Below, piece by piece: positions 12,855 to 25,100 of a stretch of DNA of 64,000 bases. The stretch comes from Liolophura sinensis (Eukaryota > Mollusca > Polyplacophora > Chitonida > Chitonidae), in the NCBI RefSeq assembly GCF_032854445.1, contig NC_088306.1, forward strand, positions 13,389,386 through 13,453,385. Direction: 5' to 3'. The notes under the pieces are model-generated. The model had not been told where the DNA came from and did not search any database. It was given only the letters and a program-made list of their open reading frames with translations. Within the stretch, counting starts at the first letter, position 1, and each line of letters starts with the position of its first letter. The position numbers and the translations under genes are program-made.

Positions 12855-13144
12855 TCAGTTGGCCAATAAGGATGCAGATATCTCTAAAGAATATTCAGAT
12901 TGTTCGGCAATCTCAGCGAGGTTCTCCAAAGTATACTGAGGGAACATGTCCTGCAGAGTAAGAAGCACGTGCAATTCATGTGAACTTTTCCCCTCCAGTG
13001 GATTCCTGCTGCAAGCATGTCCTGTTTCATCGCCCTGGCTTTGATCACTTTCTGTTTCATTTTGTCTTCCTTCAGTCCAGCTGCTTTCAACATCTCTTCT
13101 GTCAAAGGTGGTGTGATCATTATCTGGTACAGACTTTCCCTTGT
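12855..13144 (-). CDS. EPSTI1-like exon 8 with CUE-like domain
   Basis: 290 nt from acceptor tactgcag to stop TGA at 12857-12855. About 50 polar residues lead into the CUE-like module, which has a MetPhePro motif (LQDMFPQYTLENLAEIAEQ) and ends in a double Leu close to the C-terminus. Confidence 0.75.
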
Positions 13145-16100
13145 CTGCAGTAAAATGGAAGACAGATAAGAAAAATCTATCTCTGATAACAAAATCTATC
13201 TGATAGAAAGCCAAGTTCAAATGTCATGTTTGTGGGTGATAAACTAGTACTGATATACTTCAGAGGAAATAATTTTAACTAGTTTTTTCACAAACCTAAA
13301 TTGTAATATTGTATAGTGTCCTCCCTTCCCAATTTTGAAAACACAATGTCTTCTTTTCCAGGATACATATAAGTCACACATTTTCACAAGTGCAGTGCTC
13401 AGATACTTGCAAATCACCATACACTCATGAAATGCAGCTAGAAATCCACCAACACTCATGCTGCTTATACCCATGTAGTGTTGACATGCTCTTATAAAAT
13501 AATGGAGCCAAAGACAGCCACCTGTTCCCAAGATCATGAAGCTTTCTCAGACTCAAGTCAGATTTTGTCTTAACTTGCGCTGCTATTTCCGAACTTGAAT
13601 TTGAACTTAAACACTGATTTTTATACGCCTTCCACCATTAGGTGGGTTGTATTACGTCACAGCGATTTTGCCCATCAGTCCCTCCGTATTTCTGTCTCGG
13701 CTATATCTCGAATTGTTTTCCATGTGCAGTTCTTTTCTTTTTGGTAAATACATAGATAATGATGTGATGATATGTCGCAACTCTCGTATATAAGTTTTCA
13801 GGGTTGTCATGGTAACCCGATTACTTTTCCCCCTATATATACTACATAAATAAGTGTCCGAGACTTATGTTTTAGTGAACATATACACAGATGACGATGT
13901 TTCATGACATTTTTTCATTTCTGTGGTTGTCGTGGTAACCAAATCACAGTTTTTCCTATATACTATATAAATACAAGCAGATATGATTTCGCCACAGGGA
14001 TACATCACCAACTATTTTCCATGTAAAGTGTTAATTTTTGGAGAATACACAGATGATGATGTGTCGCAACTCACATTTGTCCATTTCTGGGGTTACCATA
14101 GTCACCAGATTGACATATCCCTGATATCTATTGTATAGTTATAATGAACTTCCTATCCAGGTTACAACTCAAACTGTGTTTGCATATTCAGTTTTAATTC
14201 TTGGTGGATACTTAGACATGTAGGCGATGATATGTCTGTTTTCACATCTGCCATGTTAACGGGCTTGCCATCATCCTTTTACTACATGTACATGGTGGGG
14301 TCTCCGATGGTGAGACTGTGGCTGGTTAGGAAACGGGTCAGTTTGGGAAATTCCACACTTCAGTACCGAGCATGTCCGCATACATGTATGATACATATCA
14401 TTCAACGCACAGGCCTGATGAAATGGTCAATAGTGACTTGCGGAATGTTTTCTCACTCCAGTGTGAGGGCCAAATGCAACTCCTTGATGTTACCTGGAAC
14501 TGGAAGTCGCCGATGAACACGCCTGTTGAAGACATCCCGTCGGTGTTGGTATTCACAGATCAGGTGAATACGCTGGCCAGCCAAGCACTGTGTAGCTGAA
14601 AATGGGACTCATCTGAAAACCTAACACGCCACCATCATGCCAAAGGCCAATGAACTATGAATGTTAACCCAATCGTGCCTACTCTGGTGTTGCCCAGGTG
14701 TAAGGTCTTGCAATTTCGATTCTCTGAGGCGATTCCGAAGCGTTTGAGCATGCTGGCGATTAGCTGTCGTGCCAAATTCTTCATGACGTCTTCTGAGATG
14801 ACTAATCACTGACACATTAATGTTAAGAGCTCTGGTGACAGCTTTATTAAAGGGTCATGCCAGCATCGAGAATGCCAATGGCGCGCTCTTGTTGGTTTTG
14901 TAGCATCTGTGGCATCGTGCCTTTTTAAAGAACTTGTACAGTGCGGGTGGCCTTTTGTACACCTTAGGGTAAGGAGTGCAAGGGAAGACTACTGAATACT
15001 AGATAGGGCCACACCTGTCTGACAGGTCAAAATGATGAATAGGCTTGAAATCGACAAAACTTTGGTTTTGGAAACTGGAATATAGACTGGTGTAGGGTGT
15101 TACTCTTAGCCATCCCTCAGTACTTTCTTGACAAAAATCACAGCATTATCTTGTGAAATATTGCAACAACAAGTTAGGTACAAACTTTGTGTCTGGGATA
15201 CAACTTCTAATGGTTTTCCACGTGTGCTTGTATTTCTTGGTGGACATTTAGATACAGAGATGAAATTGTTTGAGATTCTGTTCATTTGAACGGTTTGCCA
15301 TGGTAACCAGATCGCCATTTCTCTTATATCAGCTATATAGATCAAAGTGACCTTTTTACCTGGGCTACAACTCCTATCGTGTCCAGGCTATACATGTATT
15401 TCCAACTGTTTTTTCCATGAGTAGTTTTAATTTTTGGTAGTCACATGTATACAGATGTGATGAAGTTTCATGTATACTTTTCAGATTACCATTTAATACA
15501 AAAACCTATGACATATTATCCCTCTGTGTATATACTCATCACAATGATGCACTGGTATTATTTCAAACAAATCTCTTTGTTTGGATGTATACTGTGTTTA
15601 TCTTAACTCTTGTTAAATTTTGTCATAAAAATTTAAGATAACTGTTTGATATTAAAGCAAACATCCTATAAAGTTAAGACACTAAAATGTGGCTCATCTC
15701 AGGACTGATATTTTTAATAAGAGTTATCTCAGGCCCCAGGATCGCCAGCTATCTTAGAAGACTAAATCCGAGACAAGTCTTAAGAGCTTTGTGACTGTGG
15801 GGCCAGGTTTTCACTAAGACAGAATCCAGGATTTCTTTGGAACTGGAAGCTCCGGTGACTTGAGCTACACCAGACCAACCTACATGTACATGTATCTATC
15901 CATGAACATTAGCTTGTAGTTTTCATTAAAAAAAACTTACCTTTCTTTCCTTTGGGAGATTTTCTTGTTTGTTCAATTTCTTCTACATTTGGTTTAAAAG
16001 ACGGAGCTTGCTTTTCCAGACGACTCAAAAACTCATCATTTTTGCTGAAACCACATTTTCCAATGTACATGAATAATAAACTGCAGGAACTACCGATCAA

Positions 16101-19100
16101 GGTTTTTAAGAACATAGTCATAATACTGTATTCAGAATTTGAGAATTATTCAGAATTAAGTCAACACGATTTTATTTATGGCCATTCTATTTAATGCTCC
16201 TTGATTGGATATTGACATACCTGTATTTGAAACAGTTCTTATTGAGAAAATGTAACAATGCCTGAATGGAGTTATCACTGCGCAAAATTTTTTTTTAATG
16301 ACTTAATTAATACACTGTTAACAAAATTGCATTCATATCACAGTGGTGCCCTACGACCTACGTTGAAATGCCAAAATAGTTGCAGTTCTGCCTAACTGGG
16401 ACATAACTAACACAGAATGTGATGCTCCATTCTGTGGCAGTAGTGTGTGCATAGTGCAGCAAGCTTAATCCAGGAGATACAAAGATTGCAAATGTTTTTT
16501 TTAAATCTGCCATAACAGCAAAGGAGGATATATAAACCATACAAAACCAACTCGGAACTTACCGCCGTCTCTCTTCATCCCATTTCTTTGACATACTTTC
16601 TCTCTGAACACGTTCTCTCTCTTCATTTTGTTCTGACTGAAATACATATATAACCTTATAAAATATATAAAACTCTTATATAAATGTAATGCACAAGATT
16701 TTATCTATATATTCCGATATAAGTATATGCACTGGCAGTTATTTGTTTGGTCACAATAACCCCTAGGAGCGAACTCTCTGTAATGTATTTTAATCATTTA
16801 TGTGATTGTTGTTCAATGCCATACTAAATAACTTTTCACTTTAACAGTCGTAAGTCAGTCGTTCAGCATAAAGAGGATAGTGCAACAACTGGTTGACTTG
16901 TGTAATGGCTCGGGCGGGGCGGCTTACTTGCCTTCGGTAAGCCTTCTCAGTGAAGCAGCACTAGATAAAAGAGTGGTGTAAATCCATAATGCAACAAGGA
17001 GGCAAATTGCATGCACTCTAAGAATTCCTTCATCGTCACGGGTGGTGGAAACCAAACACCAAGTTTAAAAATTTACTTATGTACCTGAAATATCACATAT
17101 AATGCCAGTCAGAACTACACGTATGGATGGAACTAAACACCACCCTTCGCAGAGTACAGACTGCTAGAATTAGATACATGTATGAGCCAGATTCCAAGGT
17201 ACACAGGACACAGACTTTGTTTGATCCATGCAACTGTTCCCATTCACATGCAACACCACACCTCTTTAGCATATGTGCAATAAATGCTGCCGACCCTGTA
17301 CAGCTGAACGACTTCAGTCGTACATGGGAAAATGTTCACATCAAGTGACATTCACTTCGAGAAGACTCTTCCTGTCCTCCTTTCGTCCATGTAAAATGAC
17401 CCTGCTGAAGGACCGCCTTACTACTATATTCAAGTTCAGATTTGGCAAAGGAAACACTAGGACACGTTAAACAACGTCACGTTGGCTGTAACACCACTTC
17501 CAGTGTTGATGATGTTGATAGACTACAACAGTCATACATGTATTTTGTTTACCATGAAATAATTTAATTTTTTCAATATTTGCGCTTGTAAGGCACAATC
17601 CAACTGGTCAAATTGGTGACAATTTGCATGCTTGATCACAAACATGTAGACCGGCTGGTTCAGTAGGCCTAAATGTATATACATAGCCGAATGTGTCCTC
17701 CCCAAAACAAGCCAGTTTGATCAAAACTACTTAATTTCCAACTGATCTTTCAAATACACACTGTTGTTCTTAGAAAACCAGTATGTTCGAAATACTGAGA
17801 TATTATCAATATGTTACAACTACACATGTTTTGCAACCAGCATGACAGGGTCACATGTGTAAGCCTACATACTCCTGCTATCCTTGGCGTTCAACAACAA
17901 CAGCAGTAGCTCGTTATGAACAGCGCAAACGCCTTGTCGCCTGTAAATTGCGTCTCAGAAAATAAATTCGACTCGATCTGCATCTTCTGCGCTCAAAGTT
18001 CTCTAGCTCAGAATTCAACTTTTAAATGCTGAGTTATTCACAATTCTGTTTGAAACGACCCGCATATGTAAACTTCGCCTCTCCATTTCGCTTGCTGTGC
18101 ACGTGACGTTGTTTAGTAATGGCAGAACTTTGATCTCCAATATCATTAGCCCAATGAATCTCATTCATAAAATATGTTTTCTGGAGTCTGCGTCATTTCC
18201 TTCTTCAAAACAAGCGTTTTCAACACTTTGGAAGTAAAACAACAGATAACATCCTTTAATTCCTTAAATTAAATTGTAAGGATTGACTGTAATATTTTTC
18301 ATGTTTATTGGCGAGAAAACGAAAAAACTGCTGTGCAAACTTTTGTATGAACCGTTACACAGATTCAAACAGTTTTTCATTTACACCCCAATAAATCTAA
18401 AAAAATATTACGGTCAATCCTTAACTGTTATGTTTGCACATGTATATGAAAATACAGAGGACATGTTCAAGCAATTAAACATTTACATGTGTGCATTCCG
18501 TACTATTCAGCTATACGTACAAACTCATGCAACCATTCTGTTTTACATGCATACAATGCCGCTTTGTGTTTCACTATATAATGAATGTAGGACATTTCCC
18601 CCCTGGACATTTTCCCCTCCAGACATTTTCCCCACGAACATTTTCTCCTCTGGATATTTTCATCCCTTGGGCATTTTCCCCTCCCTGTATAGGCCTACCT
18701 ACATATATATATGATCAGTGGGAAATATAAATATGATCTTCTAAGTGAGGTGTCTTGTAATGAATAGCCCAGGGGGTCAAAGTAAGCATTTTTTTTTACA
18801 TGTTCACAAAATTCATGTATTTGTCTTCATACGGTGACGATTTTAAGGCCTCTGTAGCCTTTCTGGGGGTCAAAAAAGTTGTTTTTTTATTTTGATATAT
18901 ATATCTCCAAATTCAGGTAGTTGTCTTCATATGGTGAAGTTATTGTGTTGATAATCAAAGTGGAACTTCCCATAATAATGCTGGATGTCATCATATGAAA
19001 GGGAGTTGAATCATGTGAATCCGACCATAACACATGAACCATGTACTATAATGTATTTCACTAAGAAACTGAGAAAACAATCTTTTTTCTCGGATTATTG

Positions 19101-22100
19101 TTGCAAATAATCAAACATCTATTTATCATGAATAAGCTTTCCGTTTACTTTGTCTACTGTCCTTCTCCCATATAAGACCTACGTTGTACTGACTCATTGT
19201 CTTACAAAGTGTTGATTTAACTGAACTGAATGCCACACATGGAAAAAACTGCTGCAAGTTTGCCAAAATTTTCCAGTTTGTAACTGCTTTAAATGTTTTA
19301 ATGATTAAGATCCACTCTGACTAGGGATAATAGAGGACGGACCACAGAAGATTTTATCAGATATATTCACATACACATGTAGGGATGGGAAAATATCCGC
19401 GATGGGAAAATGTCCAGCACGGGAAAATGTTTGGGGGGATGGGTGGGTGGGGGGGGGGGGGGTTATCGGGGATGGGGGGGGGGGGAATCAGGGATGAGCG
19501 GGGTATTTCGGGAGGGGGGAACCTCCTTCCTAAATAATACACCTTAAGGGAATACAATTCACTTTCAATTCACTTTCTGGAATACCATTATTAAGTGGCA
19601 CTACTGACAAATGATCTGTTTATCAAAATAAAACTGACAATAATTAGGACACTGATAAAATTTTCGCCCTATTAGACATGGGGCTTGGTGTGAGCTAGGC
19701 AGGTGTATGTATACCTGAGAACGAGCCTTGGAAAGTTTGCGATCAATCATCTCTTGCTCTCGTTGCTTGGCTTCCTTTCTCCACTGCTGTTGCTTCTCCT
19801 GTATCAAATAAGAAATACAGAAAATGTATCCCATTTTCATGTCATCTTGTTTTTAAACAGCAAAAAAGTTATATGTACATCTCAGTCACATGTACATGTA
19901 CCCACCAGCCCAAATAAATTTACAGTCCTCACTGCACTTTAAGCTAGCTATTACAGCACAACTACCGATAACTGTAAAGATCCCATGGGGTGGCGCTAGT
20001 GTGAAGCAGGACTTCGAGCTATTAGGTTTTTACGACAGATTTTGTTTTTTACCATAACAGTTTCTCAAAGCACATTCTAAATCTCTCTAGTGGGCATAAT
20101 GTCTATGCCCTATCAGCCACCTAGTTTTGGACAAGAACTGGAACTCTTCACTGAAAAAAGGAAAAACGCATACTCGCACCGACACAGAGGAAACAACAAT
20201 AAGATAAGCTTTGACGAAAAGTGGTTATTACATGCGCAAATACCATTTTTTGCCAAATACCAATGGAAAAGTCCATTTTCTGTAGTGGGTCATCAAAATG
20301 TGCATAATGTTTTCACCAGTGCTTAATGCGGCCAACATTTTTACAGGTTTTTCATTGTTACGACCGACCTATGACATCTCATTATGGGCGCAATATTGGT
20401 AACCTGTCAAGGCATAAATTTGTTTAAAGAAACAGTGAAATATTAAATTGTATGACTTAAGACAGGACTTAGCCTACGACTCTCCTATGTCCTTTTAGAG
20501 ATCGAAACAGTCCCTTGATGCCTGGCGTCTGACAAGTCCCCATTGTAAAACCAACAATACACCCCAGCAAAATTATACTAACAATTGTAAAGCCAACAAT
20601 ACACCCCAGTACAACTATACTGACAATTGTAAAGCCAACAATATACCCCAACACAACTATGTGAACACCTGTAAAGCCAACAATACACCCCAACACAACT
20701 AAGTGGACAATTGTAAAGCCAACAATACACCCCAACACAACTATGCGGACAACTGTAAAGCCAACAATACACCCCAACACAACTATGTGGACACCTGTAA
20801 AGCCAACAATACACCCCAGCACAACTAAGTGGACAACTGTAAAGCCAACAATACACCCCAACACAACTAAGTGGACAACTGTAAAGCCAACAATACACCA
20901 CAACACAACTATGTGGACAACGGTAAAGCCAACAATACACCACAACACAACTATGCGGACAACTGTAAAGCCAACAATACACCCCAACACAAGTATGTGG
21001 ACAACGGTAAAGCCAACTATACACCCCAACACAAGTATACTGACACCCGTAAAGCCAACAATACACCCCAGCACAACTAAGTGGACAACTGTAAAGCCAA
21101 CAATACACCCCAACACAACTAAGTGGACAACTGTAAAGCCAACAATACACCCCAACACAACTAAGCGGACAACTGTAAAGCCAACAATACACCCCAACAC
21201 AACTATGCGGACAACTGTAACGCCAACAATACACGGACAACTGTAACGCCAACAATACACCTCAACACAACTATATAATGACAATTGTAAAGCCACCAAT
21301 ACACTCCAACACAACTATGTGGACACCTGTAAAGCCAACAATACACCCCAACACAAATATGCGGACAACTGTAAAGCCAACAATACACCCCAACACAACT
21401 AAGTGGACAACTGTAAAGCCAACAATACACCCCAACACAACTATGCAGACAATTGTAAAGCCAACAATACACCCCAACACAACTATACTGACAATTGTAA
21501 AGCCAACAATACACCCCAGCACAACTAAGTGGACAACTGTAAAGCCAACAATACACCCCAACACAACTAAGTGGACAATTGTAAAGCCAACAATACACCC
21601 CAACACAAATATATAATGGCATTTGTAAAGCCAACAATATGCCCCCAACACAAACTTACTAACAACTGTAAAGCCAACACAACACAACACAGCTATGACA
21701 TCAACAGTAAAGCTATAGGGACAACTGTAAGCCAACTGCTGTAAAACATATACACTCATACACCTAAATACTGACAGCAGGGAGAACGTTTCATGACAGC
21801 ATTATCCTTACCAGTTTGGTTAGCTTCATGTTCCTGTGAATCTTTGCCTGCCTGATGCGGGCTTCCTCCTCATTTGATACCTCTCCCCCTACAATAGAAA
21901 AAATTAACAGATGTCAGAAGAAAGTAAGTCAACAAAAAAGAGTGCTAATAAAACACTGGGCTACACTCAAATTCAAAGCTTCATTTCCCTTAGAACTTGT
22001 TGTCGGTAAAATGACAACATAAACATCGGCAGGCTTCTGTTTCTGCTCGCTCAGGTAAGGAACTCTTGTAATCTACCAACATACCACAAAGCTTGCCTCT

Positions 22101-25100
22101 ACAGGCCTCTATTTCTGACACTTCACATACAGTAAGCATCGATCTCTATTAATAATAACTGTCCAAACAAAGGGCACGTTCCCACACAGTTGTAAGACAT
22201 CACAGGTTTCCATTTCTGATGGTTCACATAAGCCTCCTCACTGATCAAGGTTCCCACACAGTTGTAAGACATCACAGGTTTCTATTTCTGATGGTTCACA
22301 TAAGCGTCCTCACTGACCAAGGTTCCTACACAGCTGTAAGACTGCACATATTTCTGTTCCTGCCGATTTGTATGAAGCTCCTCATTTGCCACTGAGGTTC
22401 CCACACAGCTGTAAGATCACACTGGCTTCTATGCCTCTCACTAACCATTCTCACAGAGCTGTACGGCAGCACAGGCTTCTGTTTCTGATGGTTCACCTCA
22501 GTCTCCTCACTAACTGTTCTCACACAGCTGTACAGGAGCACAGGCTTCTCTTCCTGATGGCTCACCTAAGCCTCCTCACTAACTGTTCTCACACAGCTGT
22601 ACAGCAGCACAGGCTTCTCTTTCTGATGGTTCACCTAAGCCTCCTCACTAACTGTTCTCACACAGCTGTACAGCAGCACAGGCTTCTATTTCTGATGGTT
22701 CACCAAAGCTTGCTCGCTTACCAACTGTTCCCACACAGCTGTACGGTAGCACAGGCTTCTATTTCTGAGTTTCCTTATTTGCCACTGAGGTTTCAACACA
22801 GCTGTAAGACCACACAGGCTTCTATGGTTCACCTAAGTCTCCTCACTAACTGTTCCCACATAGCTGTACAGCAGCACAGCTTTCTGTTTCTGATGGTTCA
22901 CCTCAGCCTCCTCACAAACTGTTCTCACACAGCTGTAAAACTGCCCAGGCTTCTCTTTCTGATGGTTCACCTAAGTTTGCTCACTTACCAACTGTTCTCA
23001 CACAGCTGTAAAACTGCCCAGGCTTCTCTTTCTGATGGTTCACCTAAGCTTGCTCACTTACCAACTGTTCCCACACAGCTGTAAGACTGCACAGACTTCT
23101 CTTTCTGATGGTTCACCCAAGCTCGCTCACTTACCAACTGTTCCCACACAGTTGTAAGACATCACAGGCTTCTCTTTCTGATGGTTCACCTAAGCTTGCT
23201 CACTTACCAACTGTTCCCACATAGCTGTAAGACTGCACAGGCTTCTCTTTCTGATGATTCACATAAGCCTCTTCCTCTTGCTTTGCCTCTACAACACAAT
23301 AATCAGGATCACATCAACTATTTAGATAAATTGCAAAATCAACCGAGCCATTTTATTTCATTTGATAAAAACTGGTTGATTCCATAATTGGCTGGATGGA
23401 TGAACGAATGAATGAATGAAACCTTTGTCAAATTGTCCAGTTTTCTTTTTCCAGCAGCCCTCTATAACACGATGACTGATGAGTAAAACATAATCAGGTT
23501 AAGCTTGGAGCAGTGTCATTCCAAGTCCTTTCAGCCAGCTGTTGTATTCACCCCACTAGATTATTTTGAAAAAATCCTCGAACATACCTTAGCATATATG
23601 AGGAAGGTCTGCCAAGTTATAGCTCCAAATTCTAAGTGGTTTTTGAAATACGGCCCTTTAGAAGTACCATGTACTGTTTTTTGACAGTCTTCAAACTCTT
23701 ATTTGTTCTTTAATCATTTTTAGATAATTGTAATTTCTCATTCAACGGTACTAGAGGTCTGGAAATCCACCTACCGGGGTTTTCCTAAGAAGGCTTTCAG
23801 AATATGGCCTCAGTAAATTAATATATTCAATACTTTTTTCAGATAAAATCCCTTAAACATCACACTTTGATTAACTGTCAACGAATAAAACACTGTCTCG
23901 GCCAGACAAGAGTAAAAAATCACGTTGGGTTTCAGAATGAAATATGTCATTTCTTGAAAACTAAAGACATTATACAGTGCATTCAAATGTATACAAAACC
24001 TGTTAACATGTAACAGTGCAAAACAGTGATGTAAACTGTCAAAATTATCCTACTAGACTTGCTGTCTCCCTTTCAGGAAACCAATCAAATAGCTTACTGA
24101 TCAAAACATTATTTACAATCACAAGTGACAAAGAAATTTGTGGTACATATATTTTATAGACCACATTTCAGTGCTCTGGTTCTTATAAAGTTATTTCTAA
24201 CATATCAATTCCTGGACCAAAAAATCTTTCAGTCAATCACCTTTCTGAGATCATTTGTAGAATGATATGATAATGTACATATATAGGAACAAAATCTGAC
24301 AATTTAGCAGCCTGTCATAATCATTTTCAGGCAGGGGGTAGTGCCTTACATCATTACCTGTTACACCTTGAACACTGATTACGCAGACAACAAGTTTCGT
24401 CGGACCCCAACACCAATCTTCACTTTTGTCTGGCCAGGAAAATGTTTGACACAGAGATGGTTGCATGAGATCAACAAAGGCATGACAGTTTTCATTTTAT
24501 CTCTCAACACAGATATGCACCACTTAGCATCACACATGTAAGCTTCATGTATGTAGCTTATAATCTGCATTTCAAGTATCCAATGTTATTCATGCATATC
24601 CACAAAAGCTATGCTGAAGATTGTATGTATGTTGAAACTATCTGATTTCAGTCTTACCATCAGACAATGACGTTACAACTCAGTGCAACATGTGATCAAC
24701 ATTTCTGGGAAACTGTTGAGAAGTCAAAATTATGACGTTACAACTTAGTGCAACATGTGGTCAACATTTCTGGGAAACTGTTGAGAAGTCAAAATTATGA
24801 TGCTACAATTCAGTGCAACATGTGATCAACATTTCTGGGAAACTGTTGAGAAGTCAAAAAGATGACATTACAACTTAGTGCAACATGTGATCAACATTTC
24901 TGGGAAACTGTTGAGAAGTCAAACTTATGACATTACAATACATCAACATTTCTGGGAAACTGTTGTGAAGTATAGTTGGAAAATATTTGACTTGCTGCTC
25001 TTAAAGGAATAACAACTTATCTGTAAATTACGTTTGCCTTAATGTGTAGCAAAATGTTACATGTAAACCAACAGCAATACAGGGTATTACCCTGTGGTGT

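Noticed and set aside
18283-18714. 143-codon + strand frame
   Set aside because: Starts in a MITE and ends in a simple repeat; no domain and no support from splice sites.
20469-21759. Long open frames (281, 225, 167 and 162 codons)
   Set aside because: They exist only because the 42-bp repeat is a multiple of three; both strands are open at once, and splice sites show the region to be an intron of the EPSTI1-like gene.
22368-23084. 238-codon + strand frame
   Set aside because: Antisense to the exon-3-derived minisatellite; repetitive and without a domain.
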